Shown piece by piece: positions 7,646 to 15,795 of a DNA stretch of 19,203 nucleotides. Positions within the stretch are counted from its first letter, which is position 1. Each line of letters begins with the position of its first letter. Below the pieces are notes generated by a model. It was not told the origin of the DNA. It was given only the letters and a program-made list of their open reading frames with translations, and ran no database searches. A program made the position numbers and the translations under genes. This stretch comes from Desulfobacteraceae bacterium (GTDB lineage Bacteria > Desulfobacterota > Desulfobacteria > Desulfobacterales > BuS5). The DNA lies in the NCBI GenBank assembly GCA_030592105.1, contig JAUVKE010000008.1, forward strand, positions 1 through 19,203, read 5' to 3'.

Positions 7646-8554
7646 CTACAAAAATGTTTCAAGAATTGCCTTATGCATGTGAAGTTTATTTTCAGACTGG
7701 TCCCATATCACAGATTGTTCCCCTTCCATGACTTTATCGCTAATTTCTTCACCTCTGTGGGCTGGGAGGCAGTGCATAATTATGGCATCCTTTGCGGCCA
7801 TGCTCACAAGTTTTGAGTTTACCTGGAAAGGTTTAAATAATTGTTTTCTTTTTTCCAGTTGTTCCTCCTGGCCCATGCTTGCCCATACATCTGTGTAGAT
7901 GACATCTGCATTTTCGACCGCCTGCACAGGGTCGGCAACAATTTCAATTTTTCCCTTCCCTGCAGCCAGGGCATTTTTTATGATTTCAGGATTCGGCTGA
8001 TAATTTTCAGGGCATGCCAGAGCAAGGTTAAGATCAAGTATCCCGGCGGCGTTAATCCAGGAGTTGGCCACATTATTTCCGTCCCCCACCCAGGCAATTT
8101 TCAGCCCCTTATATCCACCTTTATATTCCACTACTGTCATAAGGTCACTTAGTACCTGACATGGGTGGTAAAGATCTGTTAATGCATTAATAACAGGTAT
8201 GGTGGAAAAATTTTCAAATTCTTCTATTATTTCCTGGGCATATGTTCTGATGACCAGGCAGTCCAAATAGTTTGAAAGAACCCTTGCGGTATCTTTTATC
8301 GGCTCATCCCGTGACATTTGTGTCTCTTGGGAGCTTATAAAAATTGATGCCCCTCCAAGGTGTGATGTGGCAACCTCAAAAGATATGCGGGTGCGTGTTG
8401 AGGGCTTTTCAAAGATCAGCCCGACTGTTTTACCGGCCAGGGGGAGATCTGAAATATTCTGCTCATGCCTTTGTTTTAATTCAAGCGCTCTTGTAAGAAG
8501 ATAATCAAAATCTTCCTTATCCAGGGTCGAAAGTGAGAGTAGGTTGTTTTCCAT
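7646..8554 (-). CDS. argF: ornithine carbamoyltransferase
   Basis: ArgF transfers the carbamoyl group of carbamoyl phosphate to ornithine, making citrulline. The length, 302 residues, is standard. STRTR (52-56) binds carbamoyl phosphate, HPCQ (130-133) is the second conserved loop, DGNNVANSW (158-166) lies in the ornithine-domain region and HCLPAHRG (261-268) contains the catalytic Cys. The biosynthetic (anabolic) role follows from the operon, which also contains argB, argD, argG and argH; no arcA or arcC is present. It begins 22 nt after argD, with no strong ribosome-binding site. A MITE-like palindrome begins 6 nt after its stop. Confidence 0.97.
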   Translation of the reverse strand: MENNLLSLSTLDKEDFDYLLTRALELKQRHEQNISDLPLAGKTVGLIFEKPSTRTRISFEVATSHLGGASIFISSQETQMSRDEPIKDTARVLSNYLDCLVIRTYAQEIIEEFENFSTIPVINALTDLYHPCQVLSDLMTVVEYKGGYKGLKIAWVGDGNNVANSWINAAGILDLNLALACPENYQPNPEIIKNALAAGKGKIEIVADPVQAVENADVIYTDVWASMGQEEQLEKRKQLFKPFQVNSKLVSMAAKDAIIMHCLPAHRGEEISDKVMEGEQSVIWDQSENKLHMHKAILETFL

Positions 8555-8576
8555 TTTAGTATTTCGCTTTAAGGTT

Positions 8577-9757
8577 TTATAAAATGCTGTCCAGACAGCT
8601 GATTAATGCATCAATCTCTTTTTCTTTTATTATAAGGGGGGGAATAAATCTGAGGATATTTCCCTGAATGGAATTAATCAGAAATCCTTTTTCCATGCAT
8701 TTTTTTACGATGAGGTCTCCGTCTGTATTGATCTTCATTCCGAGGAGAAGGCCAATTCCCCGGACATCTTTCACGGAGGCATGCTTCTCTTTTAAATAGT
8801 TGAGTTGTTTTATAAAATATTTGCCCATGTTGAGGGCATGGGCAAGTATTTTTTCTCTGCTGATTGTTTTAAGTACCTCAAGGGAAGCTGCAGTAACAAT
8901 CGGAGTCCCTCCAAATGTGGATGCATGGGTACCTGGGCCAAATGCTTCGGCAATTTCTTCTTTGGCCAGCATTGCTCCAATGGGAAGCCCATTGGCGAGG
9001 GCCTTTGCCAGGGTCATTATGTCGGGTTCAATACCAAAATTTTCATAGGCAAAAAGTTTGCCTGTGCGGCCTATGCCTGTCTGGATTTCGTCAAATATAA
9101 GGAGGGTGCCTGTTTTATCACAAATTTCTCTTACTTTTTGAAAATATTCAGGATCGGGACAGCGTACGCCCCCTTCCCCCTGTATCGGTTCAATGAGTAC
9201 AGCACAGGTGGATGAATCAATTTTTTTTTGTAATGCATCAACATTGTTAAAGGGGATGAATTCAAAGCCTTCCAGTCCTGGGTCAAACCCTGCTTTAATC
9301 TTATCCTGGCCTGTTGCAGAGAGTGTGGCCATGGTGCGGCCATGAAAAGATTTTTCCATGGTAATTATGGTATAACGGTTTTCCTCTTTTTTATCATTAA
9401 AATACTTTCTTGCCAGCTTTATTGCTGCCTCATTTGCTTCGGCGCCACTGTTGCAGAAAAAACCCTGTCCGCAAAACTTTTTTCAACGAGCAATGATGCA
9501 AGTTCGGTCTGAGGGCTGGTATAATAAAGATTTGAAACGTGAAGCAGTTTTTCGGCCTGATCCGATAATGCCCTGGAAATACCAGGATGTGCGTGTCCAA
9601 GATTGCACACTGCAATTCCTGCTACAAAATCGGTATAAGAACGCCCCTCGCTGTCCCAGAGAGTAGCTTCTTTCCCTTTGGTTATTACAATGGGGAATCT
9701 TTTGTAGGTTTTTGCTATGACTTGATCTGCTTTATTTATCGTCTCACTGGTTTTCAT
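8577..9757 (-). pseudogene. argD: acetylornithine aminotransferase, interrupted by a -1 frameshift
   Basis: ArgD is the PLP enzyme converting N-acetylglutamate semialdehyde to N-acetylornithine. The N-terminal part reads in one frame from the ATG at 9757 to about F100 (through SFADRVF). Reading then breaks and stops at 9419. The rest continues in another frame from about 9456 to 8577. Adding one T to the six-T run (plus-strand A run 9457-9462) restores FFCNSGAEANEAAIKLARKYF, a perfect family motif, and a 393-residue protein of normal length. The downstream part keeps FDEIQTGIGRTG and the PLP lysine in TLAKALANG (about K252 of the restored protein). Everything else is intact, so this is a homopolymer sequencing error, a very recent mutation, or a slippage site. 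The start ATG directly abuts the argB stop. Confidence 0.9.
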
Positions 9758-10675
9758 TTAATCCTCCGCAGTTACACCATGGCATATATTAGATTTCAGG
9801 GATTTCACAACTTCAGTTCCGACCCCCTCGTCAGTAAAGAGCTCAAGAATTAATGCATGCCTTTTGCAGCCGTTGATTATGTGAACTTTGTTTAGCCCGT
9901 TTTGAAGCGCAGCAAGGGCATACTCTATTTTGGGTATCATGCCCCCTGAAATTATTTTATCTTCAATCATTTTACCGATTTCATCCTCATGAATCGAAGC
10001 TATTAATGAGCCCTGTTTGTCCAGAACACCATCCACATCCGTTAGAAATAGAAGCCGCTCTGCACTAAGCGCACTGGCCACACTCGATGCCACAAGGTCA
10101 GCATTTATATTGAATGTTTCCCCGGAGCTGCCCGTGCCAACAGGGGCGATAATCGGTATAAAGTCTTTTTGGGTCAGGGTATTTATTATTTCTGTTTCAA
10201 TTCCGGTCACCTTCCCCACCAGGCCAGGGTCAATAATTTCAGGAGGTTTGTCTTCATCCTCCTGATAAACTATTTTGAGCTTTTCTGCAGATATGAGTCC
10301 CCCGTCTTTTCCGCTCAAACCGACTGCTTTTCCACCGTGGCGGTTTATTCGCCCCACAATATCCTTGTTAACTTTGCCACCCAATACCATTTCCACCACA
10401 TCCATGGTGGCTTCATCGGTTAAGCGCATCCCCCTTACAAATTTGGGGAGTATGCCCATGCTGTCGAGAACGGAATTGATCTGGGGGCCGCCTCCGTGGA
10501 TTACAACAGGATTAAGACCGATATATTTCATTAATGTGATATCTGCGGCAAAATCTTCTTTTAACTGCTGGTCGACCATGGCATGGCCGCCATATTTAAT
10601 TACAATGGTTTTGCCGGAAAAAAAACGTATATAAGGAAGAGCTTCAATTAATATATCTGCCACATTATTTTGCAT
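9758..10675 (-). CDS. argB: acetylglutamate kinase
   Basis: ArgB phosphorylates N-acetylglutamate with ATP, the second step of arginine synthesis and often the feedback-controlled one. The protein has 305 residues and the amino-acid-kinase fold. KYGGHAMVD (27-35) is the phosphate-binding start, HGGGPQIN (60-67) the second glycine loop, and the nucleotide-side segment LFLTDVDGVLD is near residue 215. The start lies 2 nt after the hslU stop, and the stop abuts the argD start. The length and N-terminal helix are compatible with arginine-sensitive hexameric kinases, but sensitivity is an inference. Confidence 0.96.
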   Translation of the reverse strand: MQNNVADILIEALPYIRFFSGKTIVIKYGGHAMVDQQLKEDFAADITLMKYIGLNPVVIHGGGPQINSVLDSMGILPKFVRGMRLTDEATMDVVEMVLGGKVNKDIVGRINRHGGKAVGLSGKDGGLISAEKLKIVYQEDEDKPPEIIDPGLVGKVTGIETEIINTLTQKDFIPIIAPVGTGSSGETFNINADLVASSVASALSAERLLFLTDVDGVLDKQGSLIASIHEDEIGKMIEDKIISGGMIPKIEYALAALQNGLNKVHIINGCKRHALILELFTDEGVGTEVVKSLKSNICHGVTAED

Positions 10676-10677
10676 GA

Positions 10678-12057
10678 TTATAATATGTACCTGCTTAAGT
10701 CCTCATCGTTTTTAATATCTTTCAGCTTATCATTAACATATTTTCTGTTAATGGTTATCTCTTTTTCCAGCATATCAGGGGCGTCAAAGAGGACCTCGTC
10801 AAGGAGGCGCTCCATGAGCGTATGAAGTCTTCGTGCTCCAATATTGTCCGTTAAATTATTAACATCTTCTGCGATTTTTGCTATTTCTTCAATGGCATCT
10901 TGCTGAAAGGTTATTTTAATACCTTCTGTTTTTATTAATTCATGGTACTGAAGCACAAGTGCATTTTTAGGTTCGGTCAATATTCTGACAAATTCGGCCT
11001 GGCCAAGGGAGTTGAGCTCTACCCTGATGGGGAAACGCCCCTGGAGTTCAGGTATTAAATCAGATGGTTTACATGCATGAAATGCTCCTGACGCGATAAA
11101 GAGTATATGGTCGGTTTCAACGGGACCATATTTGGTTGAAACTGTGCACCCTTCAACTATTGGTAAAAGGTCTCTTTGAACCCCTTCCCTTGATACATCA
11201 GGGCCGTGACTTCCGTTTTTGCCGGTAATCTTATCAATTTCGTCTAAAAAAATAATGCCGGACTGCTCAACTTTTTTAATAGCCTGATTTATAACCTTTT
11301 CCATGTCAAGAAGATTCTGGATCTCCTCGGCAATCAGAATTTCCAGAGCTTCGGGTACCTTTAGCTTACGTCGCTTTACATTCTTGGGCATCATCCCGCC
11401 GATCATCTCTTTGATATTGAGCCCCATCTCTTCTATTCCCATATTGGAAAAAATTTCCACTACGGGTGCAGCTTTTTCGGAAACATCAAGATCAAGATAT
11501 CTGCTGTCGAGTTTCCCATTTTTCAGCATTGTTCTCAGCTTTTCGCGGGTATTGGTGTAAGATGTCTCTTCTGAACACTGCGTAACTATTTCCAGGGGAG
11601 GGTCATTTGATTCTTCGGTATTTTTATGCCGCCGTCCCTTGGGTTTCGGGAGGAGCAGGTCAAGAATTTTTTCTTCCGCAGCATGTGTGGCTTTTTCCTT
11701 AACAGTATCCTGCTCTTTGAGTTTAAGCTTGTTCACTGTAAGGTCGAGAAGATCCCTCACCATTGATTCAACATCCCGGCCTATATATCCTATTTCTGTA
11801 AATTTCGAAGCTTCGACCTTTGTAAAGGGAGAATTCGTAAGTGAGGATAATCGTCTTGCTATTTCTGTTTTCCCTACTCCTGTGGGGCCGATGAGTATTA
11901 TATTTTTGGGCGCAATCTCGTCTCTGATATCCTCTGGGACCTGCTGTCTGCGCCAACGATTTCTTAAGGCGATGGCAACGGATCGTTTTGCGTTTTCCTG
12001 TCCAATAATATATTTGTCAAGTTCTATTACTATTTCAGATGGTTTAAGATCATTCAT
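10678..12057 (-). CDS. hslU: HslU, ATPase subunit of the HslUV (ClpYQ) protease
   Basis: HslU is the AAA+ unfoldase that feeds substrates into the HslV peptidase in the cytoplasm. Walker A GPTGVGKT is at 57-64, the substrate-gripping pore motif GYIG at 90-93 (GYVG in E. coli), and Walker B IIFLDE at 268-273. The intermediate I-domain lies between about 110 and 245. The C terminus, SRYIL, is the type that docks into HslV. At 459 residues it is slightly longer than E. coli HslU (443). It starts 26 nt after hslV and ends 2 nt before argB, which couples a protease to arginine synthesis in one transcript. Confidence 0.97.
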   Translation of the reverse strand: MNDLKPSEIVIELDKYIIGQENAKRSVAIALRNRWRRQQVPEDIRDEIAPKNIILIGPTGVGKTEIARRLSSLTNSPFTKVEASKFTEIGYIGRDVESMVRDLLDLTVNKLKLKEQDTVKEKATHAAEEKILDLLLPKPKGRRHKNTEESNDPPLEIVTQCSEETSYTNTREKLRTMLKNGKLDSRYLDLDVSEKAAPVVEIFSNMGIEEMGLNIKEMIGGMMPKNVKRRKLKVPEALEILIAEEIQNLLDMEKVINQAIKKVEQSGIIFLDEIDKITGKNGSHGPDVSREGVQRDLLPIVEGCTVSTKYGPVETDHILFIASGAFHACKPSDLIPELQGRFPIRVELNSLGQAEFVRILTEPKNALVLQYHELIKTEGIKITFQQDAIEEIAKIAEDVNNLTDNIGARRLHTLMERLLDEVLFDAPDMLEKEITINRKYVNDKLKDIKNDEDLSRYIL

Positions 12058-12083
12058 ATAATTTCCTGCTTATATCCAACACT

Positions 12084-12614
12084 TTACAATTCTTCAATTG
12101 TAAGGGATTCGTTAGTATATATACATATTGAACCGGCTATTTTCATGGCCTCTTCAACAATTTTTTTTGCATTCATATCCGTATGTTTTATAAGAGCTGA
12201 GGCTGCAGCCTGCGCTCCAGGACCGCCTGATCCGATGGCGATTACATTTTCATCGGGTTCAATTACATCACCGTTTCCTGATATAAGGAATATTCTGGAA
12301 TCATCAACCGCGATCATCACAGCCTCGAGGCGCCTTAGAAATTTATCTGTTCGCCAGTCCCTTGCAAGCTCAACAGCACTGCGGGTCAGATTGCCGTTAT
12401 ACCTTTCAAGTTTTGTCTCCAGGCGCTCTGAAAGGTGAAGAGCATCTGCGGTTGTTCCTGCAAATCCCACGATTATACTGTTATTGTAGATTCTTCTAAC
12501 TTTTTTTGCGTGGTGTTTTATAATGGTGCTGTTTAAAGTGACCTGACCGTCTCCGGCCACTGCGGTTTTTCCTTTATGTTTTACAGCCAGTATTGTTGTT
12601 CCGTGAAAATTCAT
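12084..12614 (-). CDS. hslV: HslV, peptidase subunit of the HslUV protease
   Basis: HslV is the threonine peptidase that partners HslU. I choose the ATG at 12614, giving 176 residues beginning MNFHGTTILAVKH. It is preceded by AAGGA at 8 nt, and the same MxFHGTTI start is known in other HslV proteins such as that of Thermotoga. Removing the first five residues exposes Thr6 as the catalytic N-terminal nucleophile. A longer reading from a GTG at 12662 adds 16 unrelated residues and has no better ribosome-binding site. GDGQVT (21-26) and GSGGPGAQAAA are family motifs. The 189-nt spacer upstream, towards xerC, could hold an internal promoter, but I see no clear sigma-32 site; it contains a 7-bp inverted repeat (12674-12680/12714-12720). 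Confidence 0.95.
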   Translation of the reverse strand: MNFHGTTILAVKHKGKTAVAGDGQVTLNSTIIKHHAKKVRRIYNNSIIVGFAGTTADALHLSERLETKLERYNGNLTRSAVELARDWRTDKFLRRLEAVMIAVDDSRIFLISGNGDVIEPDENVIAIGSGGPGAQAAASALIKHTDMNAKKIVEEAMKIAGSICIYTNESLTIEEL

Positions 12615-12803
12615 ATAATGATTCCTTGGAGGTCGACAAATTGCAGGGTGTTGTAAAGTCACCCCAACTTATGCTCCATAAATATAAGGTTTGGTTTTAT
12701 TCTGAGCCCTAAGTATGGAGAAAAAACTTTACTGTCTATTTATTTTCAATACTCATATCTTCTATTCCAAAATGGTCGGAATTAAAACCAATCCACAAAT
12801 ATA

Positions 12804-13724
12804 TTATCGCCTTGGGTGTGCTTTGTCATAAATTTCCATGATTCTGTCGATGGTTATATGGGTGTATTTTTGAGTTGTGGACAGGCTCTTGTGCCCCAGC
12901 AGCTCTTGAACCGCTCTTAAGCCTGCGCCGGAATCGAGCATATGTGTGGCAAATGCATGCCTTAATGTATGGGGTGAAACAGGCGTTAATAATGCACATT
13001 GAGTAACAAGTTTTTCAAGAATTCTGCCAATGGACCTTGTGGTTAAGCGTTCGTTTTTATAATTTAAAAAAAGCGGGGAGTTTTCATCCATATCTATACT
13101 CGTTTTACTGTACAGCTTTTTCCTATATGCATCAACAGCAGCCACAGCTTTTTTGCCTATGGGAAGAATTCGTTCTTTGTTACCCTTACCCAGTACTTTT
13201 ATCAGGAGCTTTGAATGGTTCAGGTCATCAGTATTCATTCCAGCAAGCTCAGAAACACGTATTCCTGTGGAATACAGGGTCTCGAAAATAGCAAGGTTCC
13301 TTAATCCTAAAATGGTACCTGTTGCTATTGAGTCCAAAAGTCTGAAAACTTCATCCACAGTAATATAGGGGGGAATTCTTTTTTCCTGCTTTGGTGTGAG
13401 TATGAGTTCCGCAGGATTTTCAAGGATAATGTTGCGTCTGGCTAAATATTTAAAAAAAGTACGAATTGCAGCAAGTTTGCGTGCAATTGTACTTTTTTTA
13501 TTTTTTTCATGTAAAAAACCAAGATAATCTTTTATCATCATGGCATCAACCTGATTGATTCTGATGCCTGACTCATCTGCCTGAGGCCCGAGACTTTTGC
13601 CGACATAGGATGCAAATTCTTTAAGATTGTGCAGATAGGCACGGCAGGTATTTTCTGCATACCCGCGTTCAGTTCGAATTGCCTGAATAAAAGATTTTAT
13701 CAGATTGTTAACGAATATTTGCAT
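12804..13724 (-). CDS. xerC: tyrosine recombinase XerC
   Basis: This 306-residue tyrosine recombinase is of XerC/XerD type and would resolve chromosome dimers at dif with a partner Xer protein and FtsK. The N-terminal SAM-like core-binding domain covers about 5-95 and the catalytic domain about 115-300. All catalytic residues are present: R156 (GIRVSEL), K180 (GKGNKE), H252 and R255 (HTLRHAFATHML), H278 (LLGHKS) and Y287. It starts 8 nt after the HAD gene stop and is followed by hslV, the usual xerC-hslVU order. This context, and the absence of att sites, argue for the housekeeping Xer enzyme rather than a phage or integron integrase. Confidence 0.93.
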   Translation of the reverse strand: MQIFVNNLIKSFIQAIRTERGYAENTCRAYLHNLKEFASYVGKSLGPQADESGIRINQVDAMMIKDYLGFLHEKNKKSTIARKLAAIRTFFKYLARRNIILENPAELILTPKQEKRIPPYITVDEVFRLLDSIATGTILGLRNLAIFETLYSTGIRVSELAGMNTDDLNHSKLLIKVLGKGNKERILPIGKKAVAAVDAYRKKLYSKTSIDMDENSPLFLNYKNERLTTRSIGRILEKLVTQCALLTPVSPHTLRHAFATHMLDSGAGLRAVQELLGHKSLSTTQKYTHITIDRIMEIYDKAHPRR

Positions 13725-13732
13725 GGGAATAA

Positions 13733-14302
13733 TTAAAAAGCAATCATTGATTCAATTTCTTTCCAGTCACTGGCTTCAATAAAAGGGTGTTTTTCTCTGT
13801 TCCAGGGCTGCTTAAATATGATCGGAATAATTCCTGCGTTTTTGAGGATATAACAGGTTTCGATCCTGTCCTCCACAAAATGAGTTATATTTCGATCTAA
13901 AAGTATCCCGGTTTTACCTTCGGGGGTTCCCGCAGCCACAACATCGATTTTGGCCGGTTTTAGTGGTAATACATCGAGGAGCCAGTTGTATATGGGTATT
14001 TTTAGTTCCCTTGCGGTTACGAAAAGGACATTGCCACAGGTGTTGGCTAATTTTATTATAACATCAGAAGCCCCGTGTATCGGCTTTAAAGGAGGTGTAA
14101 AACAACCCTCTTGAATTTTTATAATAATTTCATCTATAATCGATGGATCAATATCAGTACAGTCTTTAATGCTGTATGTGGTTATATCTTCATATCTGAC
14201 GTCACTGATATTATAATCGTTTTTTGCAATATCGATGAACAGGGTGATGATATCTGCATATACACCATCAATATCAAATGCTATTGATTCTGGTTTTATC
14301 AT
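13733..14302 (-). CDS. HAD-superfamily phosphatase, 5'(3')-deoxyribonucleotidase-like
   Basis: This 189-residue cytoplasmic HAD protein has motif I FDIDGVYAD (9-17; nucleophile D10 and acid/base D12), motif II VTAR (95-98) and motif III VED (143-145, acidic pair E144-D145). Between motifs I and II lies an alpha-helical cap of about 65 residues. This layout fits the NT5C/NagD-like small nucleotidases that remove phosphate from pyrimidine deoxyribonucleotides. The true substrate is unknown. It stands 8 nt ahead of xerC and about 90 nt after the Rho_N gene, so probably shares their transcript. No strong ribosome-binding site precedes its ATG. Confidence 0.8.
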   Translation of the reverse strand: MIKPESIAFDIDGVYADIITLFIDIAKNDYNISDVRYEDITTYSIKDCTDIDPSIIDEIIIKIQEGCFTPPLKPIHGASDVIIKLANTCGNVLFVTARELKIPIYNWLLDVLPLKPAKIDVVAAGTPEGKTGILLDRNITHFVEDRIETCYILKNAGIIPIIFKQPWNREKHPFIEASDWKEIESMIAF

Positions 14303-14393
14303 AAGATTGATTATAAAATGCTAAGAGTGTTTTTAAATAATCCATTGATTGAAAAAATATAAATTATTGATGCCAGTTTCCACCTTTGTCTGC

Positions 14394-14717
14394 CTATGCT
14401 GCCCTGCGGGTTTTTTTCTTGAGCCTTGTGATCTTGCGTCTTAATATTGCCGCTATTTTTTTATCCTGAGCTTCAAGGGTGGTTGTATGTTTAATTTTGA
14501 GTCCCTTTATTTTTTTCTTGATCTCCCGTATTGAGGTGGAGGCTGTCTTTTTTATATTCTCCGTGATACCTTTCGCTTTTTTAATGGCGCTTAACAGCTC
14601 AGACTTATTCATACCATGAATTCCTGTGATTTCAGATATTCCCGATGCTATTTCTCTAAGCTCTTTTGATGTCATTTTTTCAAATGGTTTTTTTTTTTCT
14701 TCTTTTGTTGAACCCAT
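14394..14717 (-). CDS. small basic protein with Rho N-terminal (SAP-like) domain
   Basis: This 107-residue lysine-rich protein has at residues about 13-49 the three-helix pattern of the Rho_N/SAP-like fold (MTSKELREIA... ITGIHGMNKSELLSAIKK), a nucleic-acid-binding module found at the start of transcription terminator Rho. Residues 50-107 are strongly basic and helical (REIKKKIKGLK, RRKITRLKKKTRR), also suited to binding DNA or RNA. There is no ATPase part, so it is not Rho. Similar stand-alone proteins are annotated in deltaproteobacteria, but their role is not settled. It appears to be the first gene of the long minus-strand operon. An AAGGAA sequence lies 11 nt before the ATG, rather far, and an upstream ORF overlaps its start. 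Confidence 0.72.
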   Translation of the reverse strand: MGSTKEEKKKPFEKMTSKELREIASGISEITGIHGMNKSELLSAIKKAKGITENIKKTASTSIREIKKKIKGLKIKHTTTLEAQDKKIAAILRRKITRLKKKTRRAA

Positions 14718-14814
14718 ATGCTATGAATTTCCTTAAAAAATAAATTTGGTTAATATGAGATAATTTTTTAATAAGCCCCGAGGAGATGTTACAGTCAATT
14801 ATATGTTGACTCAT
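14680..14814 (-). CDS. possible 44-residue upstream ORF overlapping the Rho_N gene
   Basis: An ATG at 14814-14812 has a good ribosome-binding site (AAAGGTGG, 8 nt upstream). It opens a 44-codon frame, beginning MSQHIIDCNISSG and ending NKRRKKKTI, that stops at 14680 after overlapping the Rho_N gene start by 38 nt in another frame. It lies within the leader expected from the promoter at 14889-14917. It may be a leader peptide that controls or couples translation of the Rho_N gene, whose own ribosome-binding site is poorly spaced. I recognise no family, and chance is possible. Confidence 0.28.
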   Translation of the reverse strand: MSQHIIDCNISSGLIKKLSHINQIYFLRKFIAYGFNKRRKKKTI

Positions 14815-14888
14815 TTAACTGACCACCTTTTAAAGTCTGAAAAATGGATAATTACCTTGAGTATCATCATCATTTAAATAAGTGTTAT

Positions 14889-14917
14889 ATTATAATAGCT
14901 TTTTTTTATTCTGTCCA
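14889..14917 (-). promoter_or_regulatory. sigma-70-like promoter, probable head of the xerC-hslVU-arg operon
   Basis: On the minus strand TGGACA (14917-14912), a 17-nt spacer and a perfect TATAAT (14894-14889) form a near-consensus promoter. Transcription would start near 14882, leaving a leader of about 165 nt before the Rho_N gene. The rest of the spacer between this promoter and the terminator at 15208 shows only short weak hairpins (for example 15029-15048) and no gene I can support. Confidence 0.6.
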
Positions 14918-15207
14918 TAGTTTTTGCAGCGCTGAAATTTACTTTTTGAAAAAAACGTAAGAATAGTTGTGCGCTGGTAACTATTTACCTGTGCTGCTGC
15001 TTGAGGTCAAAGCCAATAACCTGAAAATTTCCGGGTTGTTTTAAACCTGGTAAAAAAGCTGGGCACTATTCCAATCATTCAGTTGATCCATAAGAAGGGT
15101 GTCTTGAAAAAATTGGGCAAAAATGCATATATTATTTCCGAGGTCATTTTTTTCATGCTTTCCATGATGGTTGAAATCTTAGGAACGGGGATATTGTTGA
15201 AACAAAT

Positions 15208-15249
15208 AAAAAAAGGGATTACGTTTATTACGTAACCCCTTTTTTTTTT
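15208..15249 (-). terminator. intrinsic terminator of the tRNA cluster
   Basis: A 9-bp stem with one bulged base (GGG plus TTACGT at 215-224 of the 15-kb block, pairing with ACGTAACCC at 15230-15238) encloses a 5-nt loop. It is flanked by an A run (15208-15214) and a T run (15240-15249). On the minus strand it ends in seven T residues just after tRNA-fMet, as expected for terminating the tRNA transcript. The symmetry means it could also stop plus-strand transcription. Confidence 0.8.
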
Positions 15250-15252
15250 ATA

Positions 15253-15329
<77 letters not shown>

Positions 15330-15373
15330 ATAATGACGAAAAGTAAGAAATTTTTTTGACAACCTGTAAAATC

Positions 15374-15452
15374 TGGCGGGAGTGACGGGACTTGAACCCG
15401 CGACCTCTGGCTTGACAGGCCAGCGCTCTAACCAAAACTGAGCTACACCCCC
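15374..15452 (-). tRNA. tRNA-Asp (GTC)
   Basis: This 79-nt cloverleaf has encoded CCA, anticodon GTC in the loop CTGTCAA, acceptor stem GGGGGTG pairing with CACTCCC (one G-T pair), discriminator G and T arm GGGTTCAAGTCCC. The D loop is 11 nt (AGTTTTGGTTA), two longer than the usual form. It lies 3 nt after tRNA-Val, so both are processed from one transcript. Confidence 0.95.
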
Positions 15453-15455
15453 ACG

Positions 15456-15531
15456 TGGTAGGCGGAACAGGGCTTGAACCTGTGACCCTCGGCTTGTAAG
15501 GCCGATGCTCTCCCAACTGAGCTACCCGCCC
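15456..15531 (-). tRNA. tRNA-Val (TAC)
   Basis: This 76-nt cloverleaf has encoded CCA, anticodon TAC in the loop CTTACAA between TCGGC and GCCGA, and acceptor stem GGGCGGG with G-T pairs at both ends against TCCGCCT. It is the first gene of the tRNA cluster, about 115 nt after the predicted start of transcription. Confidence 0.95.
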
Positions 15532-15584
15532 AGGTACAAATTACAACTTGGTAAACATAATTTATTTATTGAAAAACCAATCAG

Positions 15585-15618
15585 AATGCAAGCTATAATT
15601 TATATTTCTGCTTGCATT
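15585..15618. repeat. 9-bp inverted repeat in the tRNA operon leader
   Basis: AATGCAAGC (15585-15593) and GCTTGCATT (15610-15618) are perfect inverse copies separated by 16 nt. The hairpin lies between the tRNA promoter and tRNA-Val, so it would form in the precursor leader, where a processing signal is possible, or act as an operator. Confidence 0.45.
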
Positions 15619-15653
15619 GCAAGACAGCATCAGTCAGACTCAATAATCATATA

Positions 15654-15682
15654 TATATAACTAAAAACCATACTAATGTCAA
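15654..15682 (-). promoter_or_regulatory. sigma-70-like promoter of the tRNA cluster
   Basis: On the minus strand a perfect TTGACA (15682-15677), a 17-nt spacer and TATATA (15659-15654) stand upstream of the Val-Asp-fMet tRNA genes. Initiation is expected near 15647. This is the closest match to the consensus -35 in the window, in keeping with strong tRNA expression. Confidence 0.75.
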
Positions 15683-15795
15683 GGCTTTTATTTTAAATTT
15701 AAAAATAATTATTCAGCTGATATGTAAGCAACTTTACTGAAAAAATTCTACCCTCTATAAATAAAACTCATCTGTCAATATTTCGACCTGTGGGA

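Noticed and set aside
9457..9462. Classical -1 ribosomal frameshift heptamer in argD
   Set aside because: The in-frame codons GTT TTT TCT do not form X-XXY-YYZ. Only simple slippage on the U run remains possible, and ArgD is not known to need it.
12615..12803. Sigma-32 heat-shock promoter before hslV
   Set aside because: A TTGAAA and a CTCCAT occur on the minus strand, but about 23 nt apart, too far for the sigma-32 consensus spacing.
12804..13724. Tyrosine recombinase as a sign of a phage or genomic island next to the tRNAs
   Set aside because: Its position directly before hslVU, its size and the lack of other mobile genes or att repeats fit housekeeping XerC.
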